Shown: positions 50,481 through 60,564, counted from the first letter of the stretch. The stretch: 64,000 nt of DNA from Caldovatus aquaticus (GCF_019458025.1 NZ_JAHZUY010000003.1:1-64000), one strand, 5' to 3'. Notes: generated from the letters alone by a model not told the origin. A program made the numbers and translations.

Positions 50481-52808
50481 TCAGAGCCGCGGCTTCACCG
50501 CCCGGACGAACAGCGTGCCCGACCCGACCGTGATGGAGCCGCCGGAGACGTTGTGCGCCGTCACCCGCACCTGGTTGCTGCTCGCGGTCCCGCCGACCAC
50601 GGCGTGGAACACCACGCCCCCGTTCTGGAAGCCGGCGTCCATCGCGAAGCCGGCCTGCACGAAGTCGCCCTGGCGCACCCCGGAGAGGGTCACGTCCTGC
50701 GTCGCCGTCGCCCCGGCCGCCAGCGGCGGCACGGTCCAGGCGAGCGAGGTCCCGAGCTCGCGCTTGCCCCACGCCCGCCCCGCCCCGAAGAGCAGCCGCG
50801 GCGCGTGCTCGGCCGGCGCGAACAGGCGCAGCGCCTTGAGGACCGCCGTGGCCGAGCCGCCGCGCACGCCGATCACCGCCCACTTCGCGTCGGCGTGCAG
50901 CGTCACCCGCTGCAGCCGGAGCAGCCCGTAGCCGCCGGTCAGGCTGTCGAGGTTCGAGTTGCCCTCCCACCAGTAGGAGGGCGCGCCCTGGAAGGTAATG
51001 CCCATGCCGGAGAGCAGCACGGTCTTGGTGCCGTCCAGCACGTTCTCGGCGGCGTCGAACTGCATCACCACGGGGCGCAGCTCGCTCCCCTCGGCGGCGA
51101 TGAAGAATTCCTTGCAGAGAGAGCAGTCCACCACGAAGGCCAGCGCCCGGCTGGTCGGCAGCGTCACGTCGTCGGCGTTGAGCGTGAGCTGGTCGAGCGC
51201 CGGGAAGCAGAAGCCGCTCAGCGTCGAGGGCGGCCCGGCCGGGTTGCCCGAGAGCACCGCCAGCCGCTCGAACCCGATCTCGGTGGCCGACCAGCGGAAC
51301 GCCGCGGCGCGCAGGTTCTCCACCGCCGCCACCAGCCGCGGCGTCGCCACCGCACCGACCGCCTGGTGCAGCGGCACCACCGCCCCGCCGGCGCGCGTCG
51401 CCCCGGCCGCATAGTCGATCGCGCAGCCGAGGAAGCCATAGGTGCCGACATAGGCGACCTCGTAGAAGGCGTCGCTGTAGCCCCCCGTGTGCCGCGCAAC
51501 GAAGGGGCTGCACGCCTCCATCCGCACCGCGCGCGCCGTCAGCCCACGCCCGTCCACTTCGAGCAGGAAGGGGATCGCGTCCACCGTCCCCGGCGTGCCC
51601 TGGCGCTGCAGCTCGAAGTCTGGGCCGAAGAAGGCATGCGCGTTGTGCCGGTCGTAGGCGCCGGGGTTGGCCGAGAGCCGCACTCCGAAGCGCGACAGCG
51701 TCGGGTGGGTCGCCGACTGGTTCGAGAAGTGCCCGCCGATGTAGCGGTTGGCGTTGTTCCAGCTCGTTGCCTGCTCGGTGCGGATGTCGAGCCCGTAGCG
51801 GCAGTCCACGATCCGGCCAAGGACGAAGGTGCTGTCCTCCACCCCGAAGGTGCCGGCGCCGAGGGTGCGCACGCCGATGGTGAAGCCGTTGGCCTCGACG
51901 ATCTCCACCAAGCCGGCGTCGAGGTTGCAGACCAGGACGCCGATCTCGGCCTCGTTCAGCCAGTCCGTGACGGCGGTGCGGACGACGCGGATGCCCCGTC
52001 CGACGAAGGAGCGGTTGCGCTGCGTCGTGCTGCCGATGGTCAGCGCCGGGGCGCCGCTCACCGAGGAGACGATGGAGCCGCGCATGATGAGCTCCGGCAC
52101 CCCGACCGGGATGGTGACGGTGCCGGTGCAGCGGAAGGTGCCGATCAGCAGCAGCGGGCGGCCGGCCGACGCCGCATGGGCGGCGGCCGCGTTGAGGGCG
52201 AGGGTGTCGTCGCCCTGGCCGTCGCCGCGCGCCCCCCAGAACAGCGGGTTGACCGCATCGGCCATGATCGCGCCGAGGCTGCGCGCGGTGGTGGCGCCGC
52301 TCGCCGTCACCGTGTCGGCCGACTTGTCGAGCTGCGACAGCGCGATCGGGTTGCCGGCGGCATCGAAGCCGAGCACCTTGCTCGCCCGCTCCGACCAGGA
52401 CGGCAGCGGGTCGGCCGTGGGGTCCCCATCCGGCAGGCGGAGGGTCTGATCGAGCCGACGCACATGGTCCTGCAGCGCCAGCCAGAAGCGGCTGATCTCG
52501 CGGTTCAGCGGCTTCACCGGGAAGGCGCCGGAGGTCGGGAACAGCACGTCCTGCTCGAGCGCCGTGTCGCGCTGGATCGTCACCCGCGCGTTGCTCACCG
52601 CCGCGGTGAGCCGCACCGTCGCCCCCTCGTAGAAGCCGTCCGTCAGCGTGCCGCCGACCACCTCGAACGTCGCCGCCGTCCCGTCCACGAACACCTGCAG
52701 GTCGGTGGTGTCGTCGAAGGGGAACGGCACCGGGAAGTCTGTCTGCGCGGTGGCGCCGACCGCATACTGGACGATGCTCGCGACGGTGGTGACGCGGAAG
52801 TTGCTCAT
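50481..52808 (-). CDS. tailspike/tail fibre with beta-helix domain
   Basis: The 775-residue protein starts with a short adaptor-like domain (residues 1-150, with F-P-V-P-F-P-F-D-D near 25) of the kind that anchors podovirus fibres. It continues with F-W-G-A-R-G-D-G-Q-G-D-D-T near 190, the opening of pectate-lyase-like beta-helices. The long Gly/Asn-rich repeat region (200-620) fits a trimeric spike. The C-terminal 110 residues look like a separate beta-sandwich. Such spikes bind and often cut surface polysaccharide. The ATG overlaps the upstream stop by four bases. Confidence 0.8.
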   Translation of the reverse strand: MSNFRVTTVASIVQYAVGATAQTDFPVPFPFDDTTDLQVFVDGTAATFEVVGGTLTDGFYEGATVRLTAAVSNARVTIQRDTALEQDVLFPTSGAFPVKPLNREISRFWLALQDHVRRLDQTLRLPDGDPTADPLPSWSERASKVLGFDAAGNPIALSQLDKSADTVTASGATTARSLGAIMADAVNPLFWGARGDGQGDDTLALNAAAAHAASAGRPLLLIGTFRCTGTVTIPVGVPELIMRGSIVSSVSGAPALTIGSTTQRNRSFVGRGIRVVRTAVTDWLNEAEIGVLVCNLDAGLVEIVEANGFTIGVRTLGAGTFGVEDSTFVLGRIVDCRYGLDIRTEQATSWNNANRYIGGHFSNQSATHPTLSRFGVRLSANPGAYDRHNAHAFFGPDFELQRQGTPGTVDAIPFLLEVDGRGLTARAVRMEACSPFVARHTGGYSDAFYEVAYVGTYGFLGCAIDYAAGATRAGGAVVPLHQAVGAVATPRLVAAVENLRAAAFRWSATEIGFERLAVLSGNPAGPPSTLSGFCFPALDQLTLNADDVTLPTSRALAFVVDCSLCKEFFIAAEGSELRPVVMQFDAAENVLDGTKTVLLSGMGITFQGAPSYWWEGNSNLDSLTGGYGLLRLQRVTLHADAKWAVIGVRGGSATAVLKALRLFAPAEHAPRLLFGAGRAWGKRELGTSLAWTVPPLAAGATATQDVTLSGVRQGDFVQAGFAMDAGFQNGGVVFHAVVGGTASSNQVRVTAHNVSGGSITVGSGTLFVRAVKPRL

Positions 52809-55800
52809 CGGCGGGGGCCTCCCAGGAAGCCGGACAGCGCCGGCGCCGGCTCACGACCCGCCGGCTCGGGCTGCATCGCGGTCCCGGCCTCGCGCGCCAG
52901 GGCGCGGAAAAGCCAGTCCACGTAGATCAGGTTGTTGAACCAGAGCGTGCGGCGGAGCGCCCCGGCGACCTGGTTGCCGGTCGCCTCCGGATCGGTCAGC
53001 GCCCACACCGCCATGAGCCAGGGCGCGAGCGCCGGGCCGCCGATGGCGGCGGCCTGCTGCGCCCAGGACGGCTCGCGGGCGAAGGCCGGCGGGTCGAGGC
53101 CGAGCAGCGGCCGCAGCCCGGCGGCGTTGCCGCTCAGCATCTCGATCGCGGTGTTGAGGTCGCCGAGGATGCCGCTCGCGCCCGACCGCTCGATGGCGCT
53201 GAACAGCCGCTCCCAGGAGGCGAGCGGGTGCCTGTCGTGCTCCCCGCCCGCGGGGCCGGCGACCAGCCAGGCGATGGCGATGGAGGAGAGCACGCCCGCC
53301 AGCACGCGCGCGTCGCGCTGCTGCAGCCCGGCCATCAGCATCCGCTGCGTCGCCGCCACGGCGAAGCCCTTGTAGAGGAACAGCATCTGCCCGAGCGGGC
53401 GGCTGAGGAAGCCCGGCCGGTCGGCGGCGGTCGGGCGCATCACCGCGGCGTCCACCGCGGTCTTGAGGGCGGCGCGGAACTGCTCGCGCAGCTCCGCGTC
53501 GGCCCAGGCGTCAGTGTTGGCCAGCGCCAGCCGCCCGTGCCGCTCGGCGCCGGCCGCCCGCCATTCGGCGGCGATCCGGCGCGCCGTCCCCTCGCCGATG
53601 CCGTAGGCGGCAAGCCGCGCGATCTCGTCGGCCGACGCCTCGCCGTCCGCCACCTTCGCCGCGAGCTCGACCATCTCGCCCTGGATCAGCGCCCCGGCGA
53701 AGCGCTGCGCCCAGTTGGTCCAGGGCACCATGAGGTTGACGAACATCATGGTCTCGGCGCCGGACCGCGCCCACCGCTCGATCAGCGTGTGGTCGGCGCC
53801 GATGCTCGCCATGTCGTAGAAGGCCCGCGCCCGGCCGAGCGTCACGAGCTCGAGCGCGGCACCCGCCTTCGCCGCCTCGTCGCCGCCGCGGCGGAACGCC
53901 TCGGCCTGCCGTCCGAGGCTGTCCATCAGCCCGCCGAAGGCCTGGCGGAAGCCGACCGCCATCACGATCCGGCCGAGGTCGGCGATCTGCGCCTTCAGCC
54001 CACCGCCGAGCTGCGTCAGCACGGCGTTGTTGATGAGGAAGCGGATCGCCCGCACCGAGAGGGCGTCCGGATCCTCGGGGACGTGCAGCGTGCCGAGCAC
54101 CTTGTCGCGCAGGTCGCGCGTCGCCTGGGTGACGGCGCGCGCCTCCTCGACCGTGCCGCGCCCGGCCGCCACCTCGCCCAGCATGGCGATCCGGTTGGCG
54201 GCGAGGCGGCCGAGCATGGAGGGGTCGCCGAACTTGCGGCTCATGGCGATCGCCGCCCCCATGCGGCGCGCATACTCGGCGCCGCCGGCGCGCTGGCTGA
54301 GGTCGAGGAAGTCGGCGATCAGCGCGGTCGGCAGGTCGATCGTGCGCTTGCGCGCGTGGCCGGGCCGGAAGCGGTCGCCCCACTCCCCCTGCGGCGCGTC
54401 GCCGCCGCCCACGATCTCGCGCACGAGGCGGTCAAGGCCGTCCTCGCCCTCCTCCCCACGCACCCCGGCGGCGCGCAGCGCGGCCTCCACCGCCCGCGTC
54501 ACCGCCGGATCGGAGGAGCGCTCGACGCGCCGCCCGAGCGCCGAGGCGATCTCGATCCGCAGCCGCGAGGGCTCGACACGGGCCACCGCCTCGCGCACCG
54601 GCGCCGCCGCCTCGGCCGCGCGCTGGCCGGCCAGCTCGGGGTCCATGCCGCCGTCCACCAGGTGCCGGCGCAGCACGCGCTCGACGGTCGGGCCGATGCC
54701 CTCGCGCAGCAGGTGGGAGATCGCGACCTCGGCACGAATGCCGGAACTCGCCCAGGTGTGCCCGCTCTCCGCCTCCCACCAATCGGCGATGCGCCGGGCG
54801 AGCTCGTCGCGGCGGCGCCGCACCTCGCTGCGGATCCAGTTGTGCGGGACGTAGGGCTCGCCCTTGGGCCGCCGCTCGGCCAGCGCCTTCGCCCGCTCGC
54901 CCAGGTCCGCGAGCTGCGCCGCGAGGTCCTCGCGCAGGGCGAGCCACTCGGCGAGCACCGGGTCGGCGGCGGCCTTCTCGCGCGCCGCCGCGAGCCGGGC
55001 GTCGGCCGCGGCGCGCAGCGTCTCGACTTCCTCGCGCGCCTGCTTCACCGCCGCGGCCGCCTCGGCCATCTGGATCCGCCGCGCCGTGGTGCCCTCGCGG
55101 TTCAGCGCCTCGCGGCTCTGGTCGGCGAAGGCGCGGGCGGCGCGCAGCGCGTCCTCGGCCGCGGCGAGCCGCGCCTGCGCCGCCTCGGCCGCCTGGCGCT
55201 GCTCGGGCGTGATGCCGGCGCGGGCGTCGATCTCCCGCTCCACCTGCTCGAGCTGGCGCGTCGCCACGTCGCGCTCGCGACGCAGCGCCGCCTCGGCCGC
55301 CTCGCGGTGGCGCGGCGAGAGCAGCACGCCGGCCTCGGCGCCCTCGCGCTCGAAGGGCTCGTAGAAGTGCTCGCGCCAGAACCGCGCCGCCTCCACCACC
55401 TGCGGGATGCGGTGCTCGCCGGTCGCCACCGCGAGCCCCACCGCCCGGTCGAACTCGGCGAAGGACAGCACCCCCTCGGGGCGCCCCGTCAGGCCCTCGC
55501 GCAGCTCCTCGAAGCGGGCGCGCCCCGGCGTCGCCCTGGCCGGGTCCCAGCCGCGGTAGGCGTAGTAGAGCTCGGCCTGCCGGCGCTCGGCGGCGGCGTA
55601 GCGCCAGGCCGCCTGCGCCGCCCGCGCCTCGACGCTCGCCGTGTCGGTGGCGTGGCCCACGGCGTTGCCGCGCAGGCGAAGGCCCGGGATCTGCACGATC
55701 TGGTCGGCCAGCCGCGCCAGCATGTTGCCGACCTCGCCGACGAAGCGGTTGTTCTTCAGCCGGTAGTAGGGCAGCTCGGCCATGCGCGCCCGCTCGGCGC

Positions 55801-57499
55801 CGGTGCCGGTGGCGGCGAGGCGGTCGCCGCCCTCGGGCGCCGGCGGCCCCTCGATCCGTCCCATGCCCGGAGGCGGTGGCTGGTCGTCGTTGGCGCCGGC
55901 GAGCAGCAGGCGCTCGGCGAGCGGCGCGTCGTCGCCGGTCGCCTGCCGCGCCAGGTCCTCATGCGCGCGGGCGGTCGCCGCGCCTTCCGCCTCGTCGGCG
56001 CGCCGGATCGCCGCCTCCGCCCGCTCGGCCAGCGCCTCGGCCTCGTCGAGCAGGATCCGGCGCGCCGGGTCGGCCTCGTCCATCGCCGCGATGCGCGCCG
56101 CGAGGCGGAGGAACGCATCGTGCAGCTCGTCAGCCTCATGCCGCAGGCGCTCGGCGGCCTGGAACAGCTCGGGCAGCGGCGTGCGCCGCAGTTCGGCCGC
56201 GCGCGCCATGTCCTCCGGGTCCCGGCTGCGGGCGAGCGCGCGCCACGCCGCGGCCTGCGGGCCGCCGAGCAGGCGCAGGCGCTGCTCGCTGGCCACTCCC
56301 CAGGCATCGGCCGGATCGAGGTCGTTGGCGGCGAGCGTGCCGCGCGCGAGGTCGTCCACCTGGCGCGGCACGAGCCGGCCCGCCGCGTCGAGCCGCGCCC
56401 AGCCGGCGCCGGGGAGATTGACCTCAAGGCCCGCCGCCGGCGGCGCGGTCCGCTCGGGCGGCGGCGCGGCGCGGCTCTCGCTGACGCGCACCACCTCGTA
56501 GTCGCCGACGCGCGCGCCGGGCGCGGCCGGGTAGCGCCGCCCCTCGGCGTCCACCAGAAGATCGCCCTCGCGACGCAGGACGCGGACGGCGACCTCCCGA
56601 TCCGTCTCCACGTGGCGCAGCGTCAGCCAGGTCTCGGCCTCGGCGGGCGGCGCCGACGCGCGGGCCGCGCCCTCCGGGGTGTCGGCCGCGGCGGCGGCGC
56701 CGGATCGTCCGGCCGGTGAAATTTCACCGGCGGCAGCCGAAACCCGCGCCGCATCGGCCCCGGCGGGGGATGCGCCGGCCGGCGAAATTTCACCCTCGGC
56801 CGCGCGCGGCCGTGCGCCGGGCGTGCGCAGCCCGTCCGCCAGGTCGTGCGCGAGGGCGTGGCGCCACGCCGCGGCGTCCAGGGACCGTGCGCTCACCAGC
56901 CCGGCGGCGCCGCCGAGCGCCGCGCCGAGCAGCGCCGACAGCGCCACCTCCGTCCCGAGGTCGCCCTGCAGCCCGGTCGGCAGACCGGGGCGCGCCAGCA
57001 CGTTCTCGGCCGCCGCCATGCCGCCGGTGAGCGCCGCCGTGCGCCCCGCCGCCTGCGCCGCCCGCCCGAGCCGCGTCGTCGCCGAGAGCCCGCCGATGCC
57101 GAGCGGCAGCGTCAGCAGGTTCTCAGGGGTGAGCATCCCGGCGAGGAACTGGCCGAGGAAGCCCGCCCCTTCCAGCTCGCGCGCCCGCTCGCGCAGCGCG
57201 TCCACCCGCCGCTTGAGGAAGGCCGTCTCCTCCGGGCTGCGGCTGTCGCGGAACAGGTGCAGGCTGTCCTCGTAGCCGCGCAGCTCGGCCGGATCGGCAT
57301 AGGGGTTGTAGCCCGCGACCGGCGGCGGCGCCCAGGCGCCGAAGGCCTCGAGCCGCTGCCGGTATTCCTCGGCGGTGCGCGCGAGGAAGCTCTGCTGCAT
57401 CCAGCCGGCGACGAAGTTGCGCAGGCCGCTGTTCGTCTCCGCGGCCGGCAGGCGGAAGGGGCGCGAGCCCGGCGCCCACTCGGGGAGGGTCTCGCTCAT
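52805..57499 (-). CDS. 1564-residue ejection/internal virion protein (T7 gp16-like position)
   Basis: The protein starts with a helical domain and a hydrophobic stretch (about 110-205, with L-T-P-E-N-L-L-T-L-P-L-G near 125). An Ala/Pro/Glu-rich linker with two G-E-I-S-P-A-G copies follows (220-270). A long coiled-coil-rich centre spans about 740-920. The helical C-terminus has membrane-prone segments (L-S-S-I-A-I-A-W-L-V-A near 1415) and ends with F-N-N-L-I-Y-V-D-W-L-F. Giant helical proteins in this place are T7 gp16-type ejection proteins that form the DNA channel. Unlike T7 gp16, I see no transglycosylase domain in it. Confidence 0.75.
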   Translation of the reverse strand: MSETLPEWAPGSRPFRLPAAETNSGLRNFVAGWMQQSFLARTAEEYRQRLEAFGAWAPPPVAGYNPYADPAELRGYEDSLHLFRDSRSPEETAFLKRRVDALRERARELEGAGFLGQFLAGMLTPENLLTLPLGIGGLSATTRLGRAAQAAGRTAALTGGMAAAENVLARPGLPTGLQGDLGTEVALSALLGAALGGAAGLVSARSLDAAAWRHALAHDLADGLRTPGARPRAAEGEISPAGASPAGADAARVSAAAGEISPAGRSGAAAAADTPEGAARASAPPAEAETWLTLRHVETDREVAVRVLRREGDLLVDAEGRRYPAAPGARVGDYEVVRVSESRAAPPPERTAPPAAGLEVNLPGAGWARLDAAGRLVPRQVDDLARGTLAANDLDPADAWGVASEQRLRLLGGPQAAAWRALARSRDPEDMARAAELRRTPLPELFQAAERLRHEADELHDAFLRLAARIAAMDEADPARRILLDEAEALAERAEAAIRRADEAEGAATARAHEDLARQATGDDAPLAERLLLAGANDDQPPPPGMGRIEGPPAPEGGDRLAATGTGAERARMAELPYYRLKNNRFVGEVGNMLARLADQIVQIPGLRLRGNAVGHATDTASVEARAAQAAWRYAAAERRQAELYYAYRGWDPARATPGRARFEELREGLTGRPEGVLSFAEFDRAVGLAVATGEHRIPQVVEAARFWREHFYEPFEREGAEAGVLLSPRHREAAEAALRRERDVATRQLEQVEREIDARAGITPEQRQAAEAAQARLAAAEDALRAARAFADQSREALNREGTTARRIQMAEAAAAVKQAREEVETLRAAADARLAAAREKAAADPVLAEWLALREDLAAQLADLGERAKALAERRPKGEPYVPHNWIRSEVRRRRDELARRIADWWEAESGHTWASSGIRAEVAISHLLREGIGPTVERVLRRHLVDGGMDPELAGQRAAEAAAPVREAVARVEPSRLRIEIASALGRRVERSSDPAVTRAVEAALRAAGVRGEEGEDGLDRLVREIVGGGDAPQGEWGDRFRPGHARKRTIDLPTALIADFLDLSQRAGGAEYARRMGAAIAMSRKFGDPSMLGRLAANRIAMLGEVAAGRGTVEEARAVTQATRDLRDKVLGTLHVPEDPDALSVRAIRFLINNAVLTQLGGGLKAQIADLGRIVMAVGFRQAFGGLMDSLGRQAEAFRRGGDEAAKAGAALELVTLGRARAFYDMASIGADHTLIERWARSGAETMMFVNLMVPWTNWAQRFAGALIQGEMVELAAKVADGEASADEIARLAAYGIGEGTARRIAAEWRAAGAERHGRLALANTDAWADAELREQFRAALKTAVDAAVMRPTAADRPGFLSRPLGQMLFLYKGFAVAATQRMLMAGLQQRDARVLAGVLSSIAIAWLVAGPAGGEHDRHPLASWERLFSAIERSGASGILGDLNTAIEMLSGNAAGLRPLLGLDPPAFAREPSWAQQAAAIGGPALAPWLMAVWALTDPEATGNQVAGALRRTLWFNNLIYVDWLFRALAREAGTAMQPEPAGREPAPALSGFLGGPRR
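56712..56794. repeat. duplicated palindromic segment inside the giant ejection-protein gene
   Basis: A 20-base perfect palindrome (56712-56731, core GGTGAAATTTCACC) and a 14-base copy with one mismatched pair (56781-56794) lie with centres 66 bases apart. Each includes GAAATTTCACC, an A+T island in G+C-rich DNA. They encode the two G-E-I-S-P-A-G peptide repeats, 22 codons apart. Confidence 0.7.
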
Positions 57500-60400
57500 G
57501 GCCGCAGGCTGTCGAGGTGCGGGGCGGACGGGTTGGGCACCGAGCCGGGCCAGGGCTCGTTCGGCGCCGCGGCGTCGCGCCGCTCGCGCGCCACCCCCTC
57601 CTCACCGGCGCGGCGCTGCAGCCAGCGCAGCCGGTGGCGCCACGCCTCGGCCTCGAGCGGGATCAGCACCGGGGCGCCGGTGCGCACGCCGTCCGGCCCC
57701 ATCATGCCGAGATAGTTCCGCACGCCGGGCGCGACCGGGCCCCAGAGCTCGTAGAGCCGCGCCACCACCACCCGCCTGCCGCCGCGGCCGTCCTCCACCT
57801 CGACCCGCTCGAAGCGGTCGGTCGGGCGGAGGAAGGCGCTGCCGCCGAGCACCCAGTTGGCCCGCTCCTCATCGGAGAGCCCCTGTCGGCGCAGCACGTC
57901 CTGCACCAGCTCCTCCTGCCAGCGCGCGCCGACCTCGCCGCCCCGCCCGTAGGGCGCGACGTGCTGCTCGGGCGGGTGCCGCACCCATTGCGGCGCCCCG
58001 AAGAGCCGCGCCCTGAGGCCGGACGGCATCCCCTGCGCCCCGCCCGGCGGCAGGCCGTATCGCGACAGGCCCCACTCGCCGCTCGCCGTGATCTCGCGGA
58101 GCGCCTGCCGCGCCGCCCGCTGGCGGTCGGGGACGTTCGCCATGAGCATCAGGATCTTGCCGTTGAGCTCGGCTTCCATCGCGGGCGGCAGGGTCGTCGG
58201 CCCGCCGGCCTCGGACAGCGCGCCCTCGACCAGTCGGCGCAGCTCCCTGCGCTGCTCGTCCGGCGTCGCCCCGAGCCGGGCCATCATCTCCTCGGCGAGC
58301 GCCGGGTCGCCGCGCGCGATGCGCCGGGAGGCCTCGATGAGCGGCTGCACCCGCTGCTCGAAGCCCTCCTCGGGGATCGACCGCAGCTGCTCGGCCACCC
58401 CCTCGAAGGCCCTGCGGCTCTTCTCGTCCAGCTGCGCGTGATAGACGCGCCGCGCCTGCGGGTCGGCCTCGAGCGCCTGGTGGATGGCCGCCGCCGCGGC
58501 GTAGGTGCGCGGGTCGCGGCTTTCGAGCGCGCCGAGCATGAAGCCCACCACCTGCTCGGGCAGCACGCCGGCGCGCGCCGCCTGCACGATCCGCGCCTGC
58601 GCCCCCGGGTCGGTGAAGGGCGCCTGCGCCTCGCCGCGGATCCAATCCAGCGCGATCGCCTGATACTCGCGGTTGTTCTCGACCTGCGGCCCCTGCTGGT
58701 CGCCCGGCCGCATCGCCTCGGCGAAGCGTTGCCACCGCTCGGCCTGCTGCTGCTGCAGGCGCAGCGCCTGCGCGCGGTCGCGGGTAAAGGTCTCGAGGAT
58801 GTCCACCTGCGCCGCGAGGGGGAGGCCCTGGATGCGCCGCAGCACCTCCGCCACCTCGCCCGCCGGCTGCGCGTCGGGCGTGACGCCGAGCGCGGCCAGC
58901 GCCCGCTCGCGGCGGAACTGCATCACCGCCTCGGCCGCGGCCCGCCCCTCGGCGGCGCGGTCGGCCTGCTCGCTCCGGCGGGCGACGTCCGCGCCCCAAT
59001 CGGCGCCGATGACCCGACCGATCTCGTGCAGCTCGCGCTCGATCTGGCTGCGCCGCGCGACCAGCGCCGGCGGCAGTGTGCCGTCCGGCCGGCGCTGGCG
59101 CTCCATCTCCGCGAGCTCCATGGCGCGGTCGGCCATGACCCGCGAGGCGGCGAGCCGCGTGCGCTGCTCGCGCCAGGTGATCTCCTGGCGCTGCTCGCGC
59201 ACCAACGCGTCGCCGAAGGCGGCGAGCTGCTGGCGCTCCTGCGGCGTCAGCCCGTTCCACTCCTCGCGCCAGCCGGGCGCGCCGGGGCCGGCGCGCAGCG
59301 CCTCGACGATGCGCCCGGCCTCCACCGTGTCGGCCGCGCCGCCCGGCCCGCTGCCCGCCCCGGGGAGCAGGTTGGCGAGGTAGCGCCGCGTCTCCTCCGG
59401 CAGCGGCCGGCCCGTCCGCAGGTGCTCGTCCACCCGGCCGGGCCCGGCGTTGTAGGCGGCGAGCGCGAGGCGGAGGTCGCCGCCGTAGTGATCGAGCAGC
59501 GCGCGCAGGTAGCGCGCGCCCCAGGGGATCGCCTTCGCCGGGTCGCTGCGGTCCTCCGGCCGCAGCGGCGGCAGGCCGAAGCCCGGGTCGCGCGCCGTCG
59601 CCGCCATGATCTGCGCCGCCCCGACCGCCCCGGCCCGGCTCACCGCGTTCGGGTCGCCGCCGCTCTCGAGCCCGAACACCTCGCGCAGCAGCCGCTCGGG
59701 CAGGCCGGTCTCGGCCGACGCCGCGGCGACGATCGGGCGCCAGCCCTCCGGCAGCCGGGCGCCGAACCGCTCCGGCCCGTCGCCGAGCAGCGCCGCGCCG
59801 GCGCCGCCGCGCAGCTCGCGCTGCAGCCGCGCCTGCAGCGGCGCCACCACCAGCAGCCGGCGCTCGATCTCGGCCGCCTCGCCACGGTCCCAGACCCCGC
59901 CCGTGTCCTGCGCGATCTTGGCCCGGAGCGACGCCAGCACCGGCGCCGGGTCGCGCCCCTGCAGGATGAGGTCGAAGGCCTCGCCGCCGAGCCGCCCCAA
60001 CGCCTGCTCGGAGAGGCGGCGCGCCTCCTGCCGGTCGCGCGCCGCGCGCTGGCCGAGCAGGTTGCCGTAGTGCTGGCCGATCAGCCGGCCGATCCCCTCG
60101 CCCACCGGCAGGCGCAGCTCGGGCGGCAGCGCCGAGAGCGTGCCCTGCCGCCACCGCTCCGCCGCCTGCCGGAAGGCCTCGGGGTCGTCCGCGTGCTGCT
60201 GGCGGAGCCGCTGGATCTCGCCCTGGCTGTCGAGCAGGAATTCGGAGGCGTAGCGGCTGGTCAGGACCTCGCGCCGGCGCCGCTCGGCGATGCGTTCGAA
60301 GGGGCGGCGCGAGAGGTCGGGGACCACGATGCGCCCCTCGGCGTCGCGCTCGATCGGCTCGGAGGCGCCGGCCGCCTCGCCGCTCGCGATCGCCTCCTGG

Positions 60401-60564
60401 GTGCGCTCGCGCTCGAGCAGCGAGGCGAGCGGGTCCAGCACCCCGGCGACGTCGAAGGCCTGGGCCGTGGCGCGGCGCGCCACCTCGCCGGTGCGGCCGA
60501 GATCCACCACCCCCGCCCCTTGCGGGAGGACGGTGCGCTCCTCGCGCGGCAGGCTGCCGCTCAT
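57496..60564 (-). CDS. 1022-residue internal virion protein with lytic transglycosylase domain
   Basis: After a helical N-terminus, residues 275-400 form a goose-lysozyme-like transglycosylase. The catalytic Glu lies in V-F-G-L-E-S-G-G near 299, followed by G-A-V-G-A-A-Q-I-M near 312, and A-Y-N-A-G-P-G-R-V near 370. This SLT domain cuts peptidoglycan so that DNA can enter. The remaining 600 residues are mostly alpha-helical, rich in Glu/Arg/Gln. The position after the gp14-like gene corresponds to T7 gp15. The stop overlaps the next ATG by four bases; its own ATG overlaps the upstream TGA by one base. Confidence 0.85.
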   Translation of the reverse strand: MSGSLPREERTVLPQGAGVVDLGRTGEVARRATAQAFDVAGVLDPLASLLERERTQEAIASGEAAGASEPIERDAEGRIVVPDLSRRPFERIAERRRREVLTSRYASEFLLDSQGEIQRLRQQHADDPEAFRQAAERWRQGTLSALPPELRLPVGEGIGRLIGQHYGNLLGQRAARDRQEARRLSEQALGRLGGEAFDLILQGRDPAPVLASLRAKIAQDTGGVWDRGEAAEIERRLLVVAPLQARLQRELRGGAGAALLGDGPERFGARLPEGWRPIVAAASAETGLPERLLREVFGLESGGDPNAVSRAGAVGAAQIMAATARDPGFGLPPLRPEDRSDPAKAIPWGARYLRALLDHYGGDLRLALAAYNAGPGRVDEHLRTGRPLPEETRRYLANLLPGAGSGPGGAADTVEAGRIVEALRAGPGAPGWREEWNGLTPQERQQLAAFGDALVREQRQEITWREQRTRLAASRVMADRAMELAEMERQRRPDGTLPPALVARRSQIERELHEIGRVIGADWGADVARRSEQADRAAEGRAAAEAVMQFRRERALAALGVTPDAQPAGEVAEVLRRIQGLPLAAQVDILETFTRDRAQALRLQQQQAERWQRFAEAMRPGDQQGPQVENNREYQAIALDWIRGEAQAPFTDPGAQARIVQAARAGVLPEQVVGFMLGALESRDPRTYAAAAAIHQALEADPQARRVYHAQLDEKSRRAFEGVAEQLRSIPEEGFEQRVQPLIEASRRIARGDPALAEEMMARLGATPDEQRRELRRLVEGALSEAGGPTTLPPAMEAELNGKILMLMANVPDRQRAARQALREITASGEWGLSRYGLPPGGAQGMPSGLRARLFGAPQWVRHPPEQHVAPYGRGGEVGARWQEELVQDVLRRQGLSDEERANWVLGGSAFLRPTDRFERVEVEDGRGGRRVVVARLYELWGPVAPGVRNYLGMMGPDGVRTGAPVLIPLEAEAWRHRLRWLQRRAGEEGVARERRDAAAPNEPWPGSVPNPSAPHLDSLRP

